A stretch of 64,000 nucleotides of DNA from Amanita rubescens (lineage: Eukaryota > Basidiomycota > Agaricomycetes > Agaricales > Amanitaceae), in the NCBI GenBank assembly GCA_015039365.1, contig WION01000116.1:85050-149049 (forward strand), read 5' to 3'. Of the stretch, positions 22,638-33,159 are shown piece by piece. The notes under the pieces are model-generated. The model was given only the letters and a program-made list of their open reading frames with translations. It was not told the origin of the DNA and did no database searches. The position numbers were made by a program, and so were the translations under genes. Each line of letters begins with the position of its first letter. Position 1 is the first letter of the stretch.

Positions 22638-24085
22638 ATGACCCATAGCAAAGGCGATTCTAGTTCCTCCTTTGGTCTCACGAGTCTCACCAGACACGAT
22701 GAGTATTTCCTAAACGGTGGAGACCTCTATCTAATGGTAAGTCTGCCTGATCATCGTGATAACCAATGTTCACCGATTTCTTCCGTAGGTCGAACATGTC
22801 CAATTCCGTGTTCACAGATACTTCTTTGAGAGAGAGTCCACTTTTTTCCGTAACAAGCTTGCTGGCTCTGCATCGCCTGGTGCGCATAAGCAGGGTGGCT
22901 CTGAATCGACGGCGATCATCCTCGGTGATGGACTAAAACCCGCCGAGTTTGCGAGGTTCCTTTGGGTGTTCTACAACCCGTACGTCGTTCATTCACTCTT
23001 TACTGTTAGTGATCAATCTCACTTGTACCATCCAGAAAATATTCAATTTATAATGCATCGGTGGAAGATTGGACGGTGATTCTCAGACTTGCGCACAGGT
23101 GGTCTTTCCACGAAGTAAAAGAACTAGCAGTCCGTGAACTGCAGAAACTCGACTCTCCCGATATTGACCGGATCGTGGCATATCACGATTGCGAGGTCGA
23201 TCGCAATCTTCTCATTCCTCGTTATGCAGCGCTGTGTCATCGTGAACAGCCCTTGGAGCTGGAAGAAGGGCAAAGGCTCGGCCTGGAGACAACGCTTATG
23301 ATTGCAAGAGCGAGAGAATTCGCTCGCGGAAGCCTCTTGCCGACGGGTGCCCGCAGTCCTATCACCGCTACCCTTGCCCAACATGAGATGATCACCCTCA
23401 TCCGCGGCCTCTTTGGTATCCCAGCTCCCGTAACTGAAGAGTCACCTGTTGAGCCGGGCGCCCCAGTCTTCCCTACTATCACCTCGACAACGACAACGAA
23501 TGGGACCAACGGCTCCATGGCTCCCGATGTCGGGGAGGAACAAAAGGGCAACAACCGGAAAAATACCGCTGCGCCAACTGGAAGGCCCAATCCCGTAATA
23601 CAAATTTCAACCACATCAAATACGAATGCCACGTCATCAGGTAAATTGTTCAGTTGATCGGGTGAATTATAACGTTGACTGATTTGTTACGTTTTGACTG
23701 ACTAGCTCCGGAACAAGCTCCTCCAAAGCCACCTTCCAAGCACGAAAGCGAACATGGTCCCACGAGTGCAAGCACAACGCCATCATTTAGTAACAAGCTT
23801 GAAAGGATGGTTTCCAATGTTTTAGGCTCAGGTGCCGACGCCTCAAAAGACGGCAACAAGGACAGTGGAAAGGATTCGAACAAGGATGCAAGCACAAATA
23901 AAGATTCCAAGGAAACCACAAAGGCTGGCGCTGGGACTACCGAGTCTGGGGCTGACCGTGGTACGCTTAAAAATATTAATACTACTGTGTCAGCGCAAAA
24001 CAATGACCTGCTAAAGGGCGAAGATCCTAGTGGAAAGCAAAGTCCAACGCCTAAATCGGCAAAGAGGGGTGGCCCCAGGAGGTGA
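22638..24085 (+). CDS. BTB/POZ domain protein BTB3 with Ser/Lys-rich tail
   Basis: Exons 22638-22736, 22789-22979, 23036-23640 and 23706-24085 give 424 residues. BTB elements: FLNGGDLYLM, VQFRVHRYFFE, FARFLWVFYN, then DWTVILRLAHRWSF and REL-containing helices. Intron positions match BTB1 and BTB2, but the sequence is clearly more diverged. The long tail is of low complexity: Thr/Asn/Gly-rich, then D-G-N-K-D-S-G-K-D-S-N-K type charged repeats and a basic end (KSAKRGGPRR), possibly a nuclear signal. Same orientation and spacing as the other two, so a tandem array. Role not known. Confidence 0.82.
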
Positions 24086-24416
24086 TACAGTTGGGTGTCT
24101 GAGTAGATGATGTTGTGTTTCTTGTAGGTTTTCGATTTACGCTGAACGCATGTAACGAGTGTAACGTACCCTTTGATGAATCTATTCGAACTTTCGAGTG
24201 AAAAAAATTATACATTCGGTTCATTTCCGTTCTGTGAGGGTGAATCTTCCGTAATGCTTTTCTCGGAGCACATCAAATCTCGGCGTTTGCGTGCGGTATA
24301 TTCTTGGCTTGATTTTCTAAAATCCATCGCACGTCCCGCTGTTATTTATGCGTGCATGGTTCAATTAACGGAGGTACATAGTATATACAAGCCAGCGTAA
24401 ATCACCCTCACCGCAA
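24086..24416. other. Convergent intergenic region
   Basis: Some 330 bp of 3' flank between BTB3 (+) and the phosphatase gene (-). No gene or clear terminator motif identified. Confidence 0.6.
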
Positions 24417-25712
24417 TCATACAAAGTAAGGCATCGTATTCTGTTCAAAATTGGGGTGAGAAGTGATTTTTGCCGTTGCAATCGGATAATGCACTCACCA
24501 TCCGTCTAACCTGCATACCCTTATCCCGCTCGTTCTCCGGCGCTGCGTTGTACACCGTAAACTCCCTCCTGCCATCGCTTTCCAACGTTAATATCGATGC
24601 CGCGTTCCCACACCGATAGCAATAATTTGGAGCAGACCAGACCGTGACGAGTTGTTCGTTGAACATGTACTTGTAGCCTTCCTGGACTAGCTGGTGGGCC
24701 CGGGCGATAAGTGTTAGTGCATTTACGTGATTGAACTGTCGTGGTATGAATGAAATTAGCTGTGAATGAAGTTAAAATACAAAGTTGGGGGGGGGGTACG
24801 CACCTCCCGAGTGACGCTATCGCCAAATAGCCATCCGGCGCCTCGCGGACTGACAGCCCAATTATCAATGTCATCCGGATCTGACCACATCAGATCTAAA
24901 ATGACCGCATATATAAAGGGCGCGCGGACGGAAAAGGGCTAGCGGAACACGCGTACCACAGAATGCACCTTCGTGGGGTATCTCCTGCGCCCGCGACAGA
25001 ATGCGTATCTGGTCCAGCGATCGAATGTCTGGAGAGAGTCCGCCGTGCACACATAGTGTTGTTCCATCGATAATCTGTTTGTGAATGAGGTAAATGCGGA
25101 AGATCGTGTGCGGATGGATAACATACTGCAGCCAAGTTGAGATAGTCAAATACATTGCAACATGCTTTCCACACCGCCGCGCTGCCGTACTTTTGTTGGC
25201 ATTCGTCTACGGCAAGCAGAAAGACGAGCTTTAGATCGAACCGAAACCGTCGGTTCAAGGTAACAAACGCACCGTAGAACCCGTAAACCTGGGTTATCTG
25301 CCTGCTCTCATGATTTCCGCGCAGCAAAGTCACCTTGTCTGGATATCGTGCCTTGAGAGCTAAGAGGAGAGAAACAGTTTCTAGGCTGTAATGTCCCCGG
25401 TCGACAAAATCACCCTGCAGCAGCCAACGTACATAAGCATACCACAATCGACCCCCGAACGCAACACATACGTGCCATAAAGATGTAACTTGTTTGGGGT
25501 ACCATTCCACCTTTCCTTAACAGCTCCAAGAGATCCCAGAACTGCCCGTGTATGTCGCCGCAGATGGTTACCGGCGTTGAGACCGGCTGGATGTTGGATT
25601 CTTCGATCAGAATGGCACGCACGCGGTCGCAGAGGATTTTCATGTCTTGTTCTGGGAGGTGTTGACATTGGAGGAGTTGCTCTATCCATTTGTCGGGGTC
25701 GTATTTTGGCAT
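24417..25712 (-). CDS. PPG1: PP2A-like serine/threonine phosphatase catalytic subunit (Ppg1 type)
   Basis: Seven exons (minus): 25712-25476, 25414-25273, 25206-25127, 25074-24957, 24895-24804, 24735-24499 and 24440-24417; 309 residues, normal for PP2A-family enzymes. All metal and catalytic blocks are present: [48 protein letters not shown] and [14 protein letters not shown]. The 'NAAPEN' tail and 'RCGNAAS' favour the Ppg1 branch over PP4 and PP6, but branch assignment needs a tree. Intron 1 starts with GCACGT, a GC-AG intron forced by the M|GDFVDRG junction. The C-terminus is PYFV, not the YFL whose leucine is carboxymethylated in PP2A-type enzymes. Confidence 0.9.
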
Positions 25713-25945
25713 CGCGTGAGCGACAATGGCGGTGTGACCTTATCGTGGTAAATTTGGAAACCTCTTGCCGAGACACGCCGAATTCCAGATTGGAATTTTT
25801 GTACAAAAAATTCTAAACTAAATGTGCAACCAGTAGTAGCCCAGGATAGCACGACAATCAAAGGGATGGAGTCAATCGCTCGAGCACCGAGCCATTGATA
25901 TAAACTTGAACAAAGGATGGCCAACTGCGCATCACTTCCAAGACC

Positions 25946-27049
25946 TCATTTCCTTGCAACTTGAAGGTCAACCAGATCACAAACTTCTCGAGCGGCACAA
26001 TGTTGTGGCTCGGAAGGGACAATCCCTTCCCTCATAGAGAGCTCTTCGACGCTGGCCAGTGCTTTCATTACTATGCGCGTCTCCTTCGCTCTACAATCAT
26101 CAAGTATCAATCGGCGAATGTGACAAGATGAACGTTGAATTAAAGACGTTATTTCTCTTTCGTAGGGCTGATCATCATGCAACCAACTGTAGCAGAGATC
26201 GGCGCCCCCGTGTATGTGGAGATGTTCCAACGAAGGCGCAGTGAACCAGGAGAACATCATGGCAAAGACTATAGTAATTTCGAGAAACCGAAGGCTAGGA
26301 AGGCGTGTAATGGGAAGTGGGGAACGGCGCCTTAGTACGCGGCCGATGCTTGAGATGATGATATGTAACTCTTCGATATTTTCTAACTGGAATAGAACTC
26401 CCCACGGATTATTGCTGCCCTTGTCGAACTCTTCGCAGGATAGTTCAAGTTTGAGCTTTGTCAATTGTGCCCATGGGAACTGCCATATTGCCACGTATCC
26501 GGGGTGGGATAGATCAAGTTCAGTTAGGTGCGGCGCGATTTGGAATGCGTTATAGTGCCACGTCTGGGCTAGGAAATCGGGTATGGACATCCTGAGGGAC
26601 TCGAGGCTCGACATGTCCCCTCTGTATTTGAGGAGTCCATCCAAGACTAGCTTTGCTCCACCTCCCAGCTTCAAATCGGCCTTTTTCCATCGCTTCAAGC
26701 ACGATAATAGCATTCCCCAAATTTTTTTAGGAAATGTTTGAGTGCCTGAACACAGCATGGACACGTCTATGGTGAGAGGCTGCTGTCCAGATCGTTTGAG
26801 GTATAAGGCCGCGCGGCGGTTCATTTCAACAAAGTGAGCGGATCTGAAATTGCCAGGCTTTAGGGCAAAAGAGGTCCATAAAAGCGTGTGGGACAGAAAT
26901 GCCCCTCTCCAGTGCCTGCAAACCTGTCCAACGGCCCACGGGAATTCGTGAAAGTGAGATTCGTTATTTAAATCGTGGAGAGCGATAGGTTGATCGCAAA
27001 GAAGATGAAAGATGTCGTGTAAAATTTCCGTTGGTATTTCGGAACTCAT
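25946..27049 (-). CDS. F-box/LRR-like protein 1
   Basis: A single-exon 367-residue protein. It starts MSSEIPTEILHDIFHLL, a classic F-box opening (P-x-E-I-L-x-x-I-F), followed by V-C-R-H-W-R and LLWTSFAL. Irregular leucine-rich segments follow (LESLRMSIPDF, LTELDLSHPG, IEELHIIISS, LRFLEITIVF). An upstream in-frame Met lies 36 codons earlier, but this Met begins the F-box. By family it would be a substrate receptor of an SCF ubiquitin ligase; hundreds of such paralogues occur in Agaricomycetes, and the target is unknown. Confidence 0.85.
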   Translation of the reverse strand: MSSEIPTEILHDIFHLLCDQPIALHDLNNESHFHEFPWAVGQVCRHWRGAFLSHTLLWTSFALKPGNFRSAHFVEMNRRAALYLKRSGQQPLTIDVSMLCSGTQTFPKKIWGMLLSCLKRWKKADLKLGGGAKLVLDGLLKYRGDMSSLESLRMSIPDFLAQTWHYNAFQIAPHLTELDLSHPGYVAIWQFPWAQLTKLKLELSCEEFDKGSNNPWGVLFQLENIEELHIIISSIGRVLRRRSPLPITRLPSLRFLEITIVFAMMFSWFTAPSLEHLHIHGGADLCYSWLHDDQPYEREITSLIQRSSCHIRRLILDDCRAKETRIVMKALASVEELSMREGIVPSEPQHCAAREVCDLVDLQVARK

Positions 27050-27768
27050 TTTGGCAGTATAGAGAGTTAGCGGCACGTGGCTCCTCACGCGGATCCACGG
27101 CCAACTGTATCTGAGGGTGCTGGCAGCTGGAGTTCGCGTGGCACTGGCAATGATCATTGTGTAGTACGTTTGTTTGCCTTGTTTAGCGTCGCTGAGTTGC
27201 CGCCGTCAGCCTCAGCTGATCCTCCTATCCTCATTGCGCTGTTAGCCTGTCATAGGCACTTGGTTCATATGCAAGCGATGCTGCTGCTGTCACTTGACCA
27301 AACAATAGAAGCCTGGTGGATCAACATCTACCATGGACCTGAAGCGAGTTATCATGACGTCACACATCTAATGCTAATGGATATTTGTACTGAGGTGAGG
27401 GGAGAAATGTTAAATTATTTATATGTCTACGAAGCTGTTCGTGAAGCGGGCACGTAACAAAGAGGTCTTGTGGTAAGTGGATAAAAGGGTGAAAGAGGTG
27501 GAGACATGCTTTAACCTGTAAAGCATGTCGATAGCGAACAATGCTCGGCGCTTAACCTGTTGAGGTCCAATAATGCCCCAGCTAGTCTCGTTACTACTGC
27601 GTTCTCAGATGCGCCACGACCGAGGCGCCAAGTATGAAAAACAGGAGGGAGTACAAGAGTAACATCGGGCCGCCTCTTCACAGATGAACGTGAGCAACGT
27701 GTTGATAGAGAGTTTAGTCACTTAGTACTTTTGAGTGGATGAGGCGAATCGGACGCAGTTCTGTATAG
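27050..27768. other. Intergenic upstream of F-box 1
   Basis: About 700 bp. Open frames present are short and unsupported. The missing 5' exon or exons of the next + strand gene may lie in the last 200 bp. Confidence 0.4.
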
Positions 27769-28329
27769 AGACCAGCTCCTGTGTCTCCGCCGACGTCCCA
27801 TCTTTCCCGGAGAGCAGCAGAGGTATCAGTGCTCGACGGCTATTGGTCTGTGAGTGATCACTTCTTTTTTTATTCTCAACCCGTATTAATCATCGCCAGT
27901 GCAATAAGGCGGGCGGGAAGCGCGTTGTATATTTCAAGGATGGTCAGATTGCGAAGGCCTATCTGAAATTCACGAGTCTAGATCTGGATTCTCACCATGC
28001 TTTTTGGAAACGGGCAACGAAGAAATCCGTTCAAGTGAGTGGTTTACCGCAATTTTAAGTCTAGCTTCTGAGATGTAATGGGCTTTTTGTAGAAATTAGG
28101 TCTTCCTAAAGGCACAATTCCTGACAAAACGATGAAAGAGATTCCCGACTCGGCACCTAAAGATGAGGCAGAGTTCTGGGAGTATAAACCAGGAATTTAT
28201 AGAGGGATGTGTGTACAGGAAGGAGCGGATAAAGCAAAGATCGAATCTTGGCATATGTGGACGATAAAAGTCTCGGGAAATGTCATTGATAGCAGTGGTG
28301 CGAGTGGATCAGGTACTACATTATTATGA
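27769..28329 (+). CDS. Unassigned multi-exon gene, 5' end unresolved
   Basis: Three in-phase exons: about 27769-27849, 27900-28034 and 28093-28329, joined by clean GT-AG introns of 50 and 58 bp. They encode about 150 residues ending in TGA. The readable protein includes LDGYWS, then KRVVYFKDGQIAKAYLKF, HHAFWKRATKK, and FWEYKPGIYRG near the C-terminus. No start codon is in frame before a TAG at 27766, so at least one upstream exon is missing or the 5' end is lost. I do not recognise the family. Conservation of frame across both introns argues for a real gene. Confidence 0.4.
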
Positions 28330-28426
28330 ATTAAATATATGTATATGCTATGTCGGCCAGATCACCCGACAAATTTCGACGGATCAACGTAATGTAACCA
28401 CGACATTCGCAACCTCCCTAAACTGA

Positions 28427-29887
28427 TCAAAACGCTTCGCTGAAGTCAGGCGGTTCCCTGAAGCCTTGCCTTCGAAACAGAACTGAGATGTAACCAGATT
28501 CGGTCCTTTTACGGCTGTATTCCATTCCACTCCTCCTTCCAACCTTATCCAGTTTTGCCATATTTTTCTTGAGATATATGACGTGAAGTCGGAGACACTG
28601 AAGCGCCGGCTCCTCTGGTACCTGGCCAGCAGCAGATTCAATTCGAGACTTCACCATGTTCAGAGCTGCAGAGAGTAAAGAAGTTGGAATGTGATACTCG
28701 ATCGTCAAGGACGATAAATGACTGCATATGGTGTCGTTCCGGTGTAAGGTAAGTCTTTGAAGTACTTCTTCGTCAACTGACAAACCGAGACTTGCAGGAC
28801 GCATGGAAAGCGAAGTGAGCGACTTGCAAGACGAGTGTGCCAGGATATCGAGGTAGTCCCCCGGCGTGACGCTTGCACAAATCTCCAATCTATCAAGGGT
28901 ACAAGATGATCGTGTAAAAAAGTTCGAGAGCGGTTCAATATCCCCTGCAATTTGATTAACAGAAAATTCTCGTAGAGAGGGCAAACTTGGAACCCGATCC
29001 AGGATTGATTGGAAACCGGCCAGACAGTACGTATGAAGACGGAAGGTGACCAAGTCTTCCAAGATTATTATGGGAAGTGTACTTTGTCCAATTACTAATG
29101 GATGAAGAAAGATCGATAACCACACGAGTTTCGGACATTTCATGAAAACCATTGCTGCGGCCCGATAGGGCGTATAATTCTGAATTTCGAGGTGCGTGAG
29201 ATGCGCCCAAGGAACGTTTTCGTTTGGGCATGGCCCAGGATCTGAATAGTCATAACGTAATCGCCGCAACGAGTGCCATCCATTATTGCGAAACAACAAC
29301 GATGTCTCGGATGGATCAAAATGTTCGAAGTACAAGGTTTGCCAGCGAGCAGCGTGGTCATTGATAACTGATATAATGGGTGCGTCAGGGACTGCCCCGT
29401 ACGAAGGATTGCTGAAACGACCGGATACATGTAGTGTGAGAGGGAGCGAACGAGAGCGCGAAATCCATTGGACAAGGTCGGCAGCCTTCCTTTTAGCCTG
29501 GTCCTCTTTAACATGTGAGACACTGATGGAGATCCTGTTCCACAATCGAGGGGTGGAAAATGCCAGAAACCGCCATGAAGAACATACGGCGCAAAGTATG
29601 AGAGTCCGTCTCTCGTTGTCGTAAAAGTATGGCCTTTCGAAGAATTCCCGGTCGGTTAGCGAGGCAAGAATGAAGATTTCGCTAAGGACCTCCGAAGGGA
29701 TGCTATGGATAGGTGGTGGTGAATGGGCGCGCAAAACACGAGACCTAGTGATGGGTCCCGCAGTGCTCTCGGGTGATTGGACGGCGCATGGATTAGTAGG
29801 ATGAACACCATTTCGGGTTTCTCTGTGAGGGTTCCCGGTGCTCGTGAAAGGTTTTGGCTTTGGCTTCGACTTTTTTCGAGGTGCCAT
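28427..29887 (-). CDS. F-box/LRR-like protein 2
   Basis: A single-exon 486-residue protein if started at MAPRKKSKPKPKP; another Met lies five codons upstream. A basic N-terminus of about 60 residues, probably nuclear-targeting, precedes the F-box: IHSIPSEVLSEIFILAS, then VCSSWRFLAFSTPRLW. Leucine-rich segments follow to the end (HLEIQNYTPYR, LVWLSIFLHPL, LTSLSMRPASL). The layout is typical of the large basidiomycete F-box family, acting as SCF adaptors. It is divergent from the CoA-transferase gene, with about 200 bp between starts. Confidence 0.85.
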   Translation of the reverse strand: MAPRKKSKPKPKPFTSTGNPHRETRNGVHPTNPCAVQSPESTAGPITRSRVLRAHSPPPIHSIPSEVLSEIFILASLTDREFFERPYFYDNERRTLILCAVCSSWRFLAFSTPRLWNRISISVSHVKEDQAKRKAADLVQWISRSRSLPLTLHVSGRFSNPSYGAVPDAPIISVINDHAARWQTLYFEHFDPSETSLLFRNNGWHSLRRLRYDYSDPGPCPNENVPWAHLTHLEIQNYTPYRAAAMVFMKCPKLVWLSIFLHPLVIGQSTLPIIILEDLVTFRLHTYCLAGFQSILDRVPSLPSLREFSVNQIAGDIEPLSNFFTRSSCTLDRLEICASVTPGDYLDILAHSSCKSLTSLSMRPASLGLSVDEEVLQRLTLHRNDTICSHLSSLTIEYHIPTSLLSAALNMVKSRIESAAGQVPEEPALQCLRLHVIYLKKNMAKLDKVGRRSGMEYSRKRTESGYISVLFRRQGFREPPDFSEAF

Positions 29888-30092
29888 CGTCGTGTGGTTC
29901 AAAGTTATGACCTAACCCTAGGTTTGGGTCTGCGGCAGAACTTGAGTGAACCACAACATGAACCCCACAGCACTACCACGAGCAGCATCGGCTCGCATTT
30001 CTCACAAAATACAATTGCATGGAAGCACGAGGGTCAACTCGTAAGTTTCGCAACAGTCGCAACAGTCGCATCTAGAACGGCAACTTGCTAAT

Positions 30093-31662
30093 ATGAACAT
30101 TGCAAGTCGTGTCATGTCAAGTTCGGCTCCAGGTAACCTCCCTCTGGCAGGCGTACGCGTGCTAGAAATGGGTCAACTGATAGCGGGACCGTTTGGTGGT
30201 CAGCTCCTTGGGTACGCGAAGCCTGTCACGAACTAAATTTGCTAAATTTGGCGGTGCACCGTATAGCCAGTTTGGGGCGGAGGTGATCAAGATTGAGCCG
30301 CCTGGTATCGGCGATCCCTTACGTGTGTGGAGAGAGCTCGACGTAGATGGAACGAGTCCATGGTTCAGAAGCATAGGGAGGAATAAGAAGAGCGTTGCGA
30401 TCGATTTGAGGAAACCTGAAGGCAGAAAGTACGTGTTGATCCTCGCGCACATAACATGTTAACCAATTCACGATTAGCTTGGCGAAACAACTCGCCATAA
30501 AGAGCGACGTGATCCTAGAGAATTTCAAGCCTGGAAGTCAGTCGTTTGAAGAATATTTTCTCTAGTCGAATCTTCTCATGGCGTCACGTTTGTAGCCTTG
30601 GAAAAATGGGAAATGGGACCGGCTCATCTACATCCGCACAACCCATCTCTCATCTTTACGCGAGTAAGTGGGTATGGCCAGACGGGTCCTTGGGCTCCTC
30701 GACCAGGGTACGCCTCCGTTTGTGAGGCAGAGTCTGGGTTCCGGTACATCAACGGCTTCACAGATCCTCAGACGGGTGGATTAGAAGGTCCACCTGTTCG
30801 ACCGAACATCAGCTTGGGAGATTCAATCGCAGGTCTGCACGCCGCGTTCGGTACCGTCCTAGCACTGCTGGCCCGGCAGAAAAAGGACGGGAAAGGGTCA
30901 ACGGTGGACGTGAGCATCACTGAAAGGTGCGTTTGCCTGTCAGACTTTTTTCTTCTTCTCCTCGACGCTTAACAGCAGACTAGCATGCTCAATCTCATGG
31001 AGGGTATCATCCCCGAATACGATCGCAAAGGAAAGGTATTGGACAATGTTATTACTGAGACCGATCACGTTTGACTATTTCAACAGATCCGCGGTCCATC
31101 TGGCTCATCCGTAACCGGGATTGTACCTACGAACGCTTACCCATGCTTACCCGACCCTTCCAACCCAATCCTCCCGACCTACACCGTCATCGGCGCCAAC
31201 GGCGATACGATCTACAACCGGCTCATGCAGGCAATCGACCGTCCTGATCTCGTCGGCCCAGACTATCAACACAACCACCATCGCGTACAGAGGCAAAAAG
31301 AGATTGAAGATGCTATTTCGGCTTGGACGAGCCAAAGACAGCCCGATGAGGTGATAGAAGTTATGAATAAGGCTGGAGTGCCAGTCGGACGTGTGGTTAC
31401 TGTGAAGGAGGTCGTGGAGAATGTCCAAATAGAGGCGAGAGGCGCCGTGAGAGATGTTTGGGTGGAGAATAAGAAATCCAAAGAGGGAGGAGGCTGGAAT
31501 GTGAAAATGTTGGGAACGGTACCGGTATTGGAGGGTGTCGATTCTCATCCTCGATGGGCTGGTCCCGAGGTTGGAGAGCACACGGATGAGGTGTTGATGA
31601 AGGACTTGGGGCTCAGTGCGGAAGAGGTGGCTAAACTCAGAGATGAAAATGTTATTGCGTGA
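30093..31662 (+). CDS. Family III CoA-transferase (CaiB/BaiF type)
   Basis: Exons 30093-30211, 30267-30428, 30478-30536, 30596-30926, 30984-31035 and 31087-31662 give 432 residues, the usual length. Motifs: V-L-E-M-G-Q-L-I-A-G-P-F near the N-terminus, FGAEVIKIEPPG, GRNKKSVAIDLR, and SGYGQTGPWAPRPGY. The catalytic Asp (about residue 189) lies in NISLGDSIAG. The C-terminal domain keeps AGVPVGRV and EVGEHTDEVL. Members move CoA between carboxylic acids via an aspartyl anhydride. The sequence is closest in style to succinyl-CoA:dicarboxylate enzymes such as mitochondrial SUGCT, but the substrate cannot be read from sequence. No clear presequence; convergent with the lactonase gene. Confidence 0.9.
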
Positions 31663-31731
31663 AGTTGTACATTGTGTAGTAATCATTGTATACGATTGTT
31701 CAATGTAGTAAGTAATCAAAGATGAAGTCGT

Positions 31732-32897
31732 TCACATCCACAAGAATCCAGTTGGCGCGTCCACTTCCTTAACCGCAGCAACAGGTTTGAAACCTTTGCC
31801 CCTATCCACTCTTTCGAACACCTTTACACCCCCCGAAATGAGCCCGCCGACGACCACGTATTTGTCGTCCGGTCCACCGATCCCCATGCCTCTGACGTGT
31901 TTCAAACCCGTCCTCACCTCGTTAACGAGTTCCAACTTTGACGGATTTGCGAGAGAGAAAATCGCAACAGTATCTCCCTCTGGCGAAGGGTCGTTCCGGT
32001 TAGAAACGTAGAGGTAAGGCGTCGGGAAGCTCGAGTTGGGCTTGGGTAAGAGAATCTCAGCAACTATCATGTCGGTCGGGGATGAAGGTGGGTTGAACAT
32101 CGTTGAAGCAACCGTAATCAACTCTGGCTCGGAAGGGAGAGGACCCAAACGGTGCTTTGCGACTTCATTGCTGAGTTCGAGGGCAGTGTACAGGTATCCA
32201 TCTAAGACCATTGACGTCATGAAAAGGGCGACGGTGTGGATGCTATGGCTAGTAAGTACCTTTGTAAATGACATGTCTAGGCCCGCTTCCTGCTTCGTAT
32301 TGGATGTGTCCCTGGATCTTCCAGCCCTCTGGCGTTTTCTTGAGCCGCCATACTTTGTCTGCGCCAAGGTCGGGAACGAGAAGTTCACCGAATTCTTCGA
32401 TCGACACGACTTCGTGAGGGTGAGAGCTCGATTGTCTGACCTTGTTAGGCCCGGTGCCACTCATTAAAACTGTATCAGGGGATGATGCCAGAAGGTATGG
32501 CGGGCCATGTGAGATGGGAACCACGGCTATGCCATCGCCTGAGTACTAGAAGAATTGAGTCAGCAAGTTTTATCGCAGGTCATGAGGGAGAGATGCTTAC
32601 ATTGGCAACGAAGAGCTCCTTCTCTGTCGCAAGAAGCGAGCAAGGGTCGCGGCCACCGCTTGAAATGGTTTTCTGCAGGGTGCCCTTGCCATTCTCAAAC
32701 TTGAGGACAACGATCTTGCCCTCTGGATGCTCCAAGCCGGCAAAGACCAAAGATTTGTCGTGCGGAGAGGAGGTGATCCAGGAAGGATGGTGACCGGCGT
32801 GCGTCTTGTGTTCGAGATGCAAGGAATTCGAAGTAGGATTGAAAGAGAGCGTGTAAATGAAGTCTGAGTGGGAAGAAACGAGAATGCGGTACGACAT
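31732..32897 (-). CDS. Lactonase-type seven-bladed beta-propeller protein
   Basis: Exons (minus) 32897-32601, 32545-32260 and 32201-31732 give 350 residues. Blocks of the lactonase family (PF10282, which includes 6-phosphogluconolactonase of the YbhE type) are visible: HPSWITSSP, F-V-A-N-Y-S-G-D-G, SSHPHEVVS, LLVPDLGADKVW, GSGPRHVIYK, P-Y-L-Y-V-S-N-R, and HVRGMGIGGPD near the end. The start MSYRIL gives a first blade without signal peptide. In fungi such proteins are related to carboxy-cis,cis-muconate cyclases; the substrate is undetermined. Its stop is about 70 bp from the CoA-transferase stop. Confidence 0.85.
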
Positions 32898-33159
32898 GGT
32901 CGTTGAGCAATAGATAGGGGTGTCAGTGAAGTTAGACTGTAATATACTAGATAGAATTGCAAATAGTGAGCAGACGGCGCCCGTAGAGTGCTGCGCCGTC
33001 GCATCTACCACTCATCCTTTGTCACCTGTCCATGTCATCTGTGCCATCTCCTGACCTTTCCTGACCCCGTTGCTACCCCACAAACTGATATCAAAGCTGT
33101 GCGTCATTTGATTGGTTAACGGTTTTGCCGGGATCAGACTGCGGGGAAACAGATTGTCT

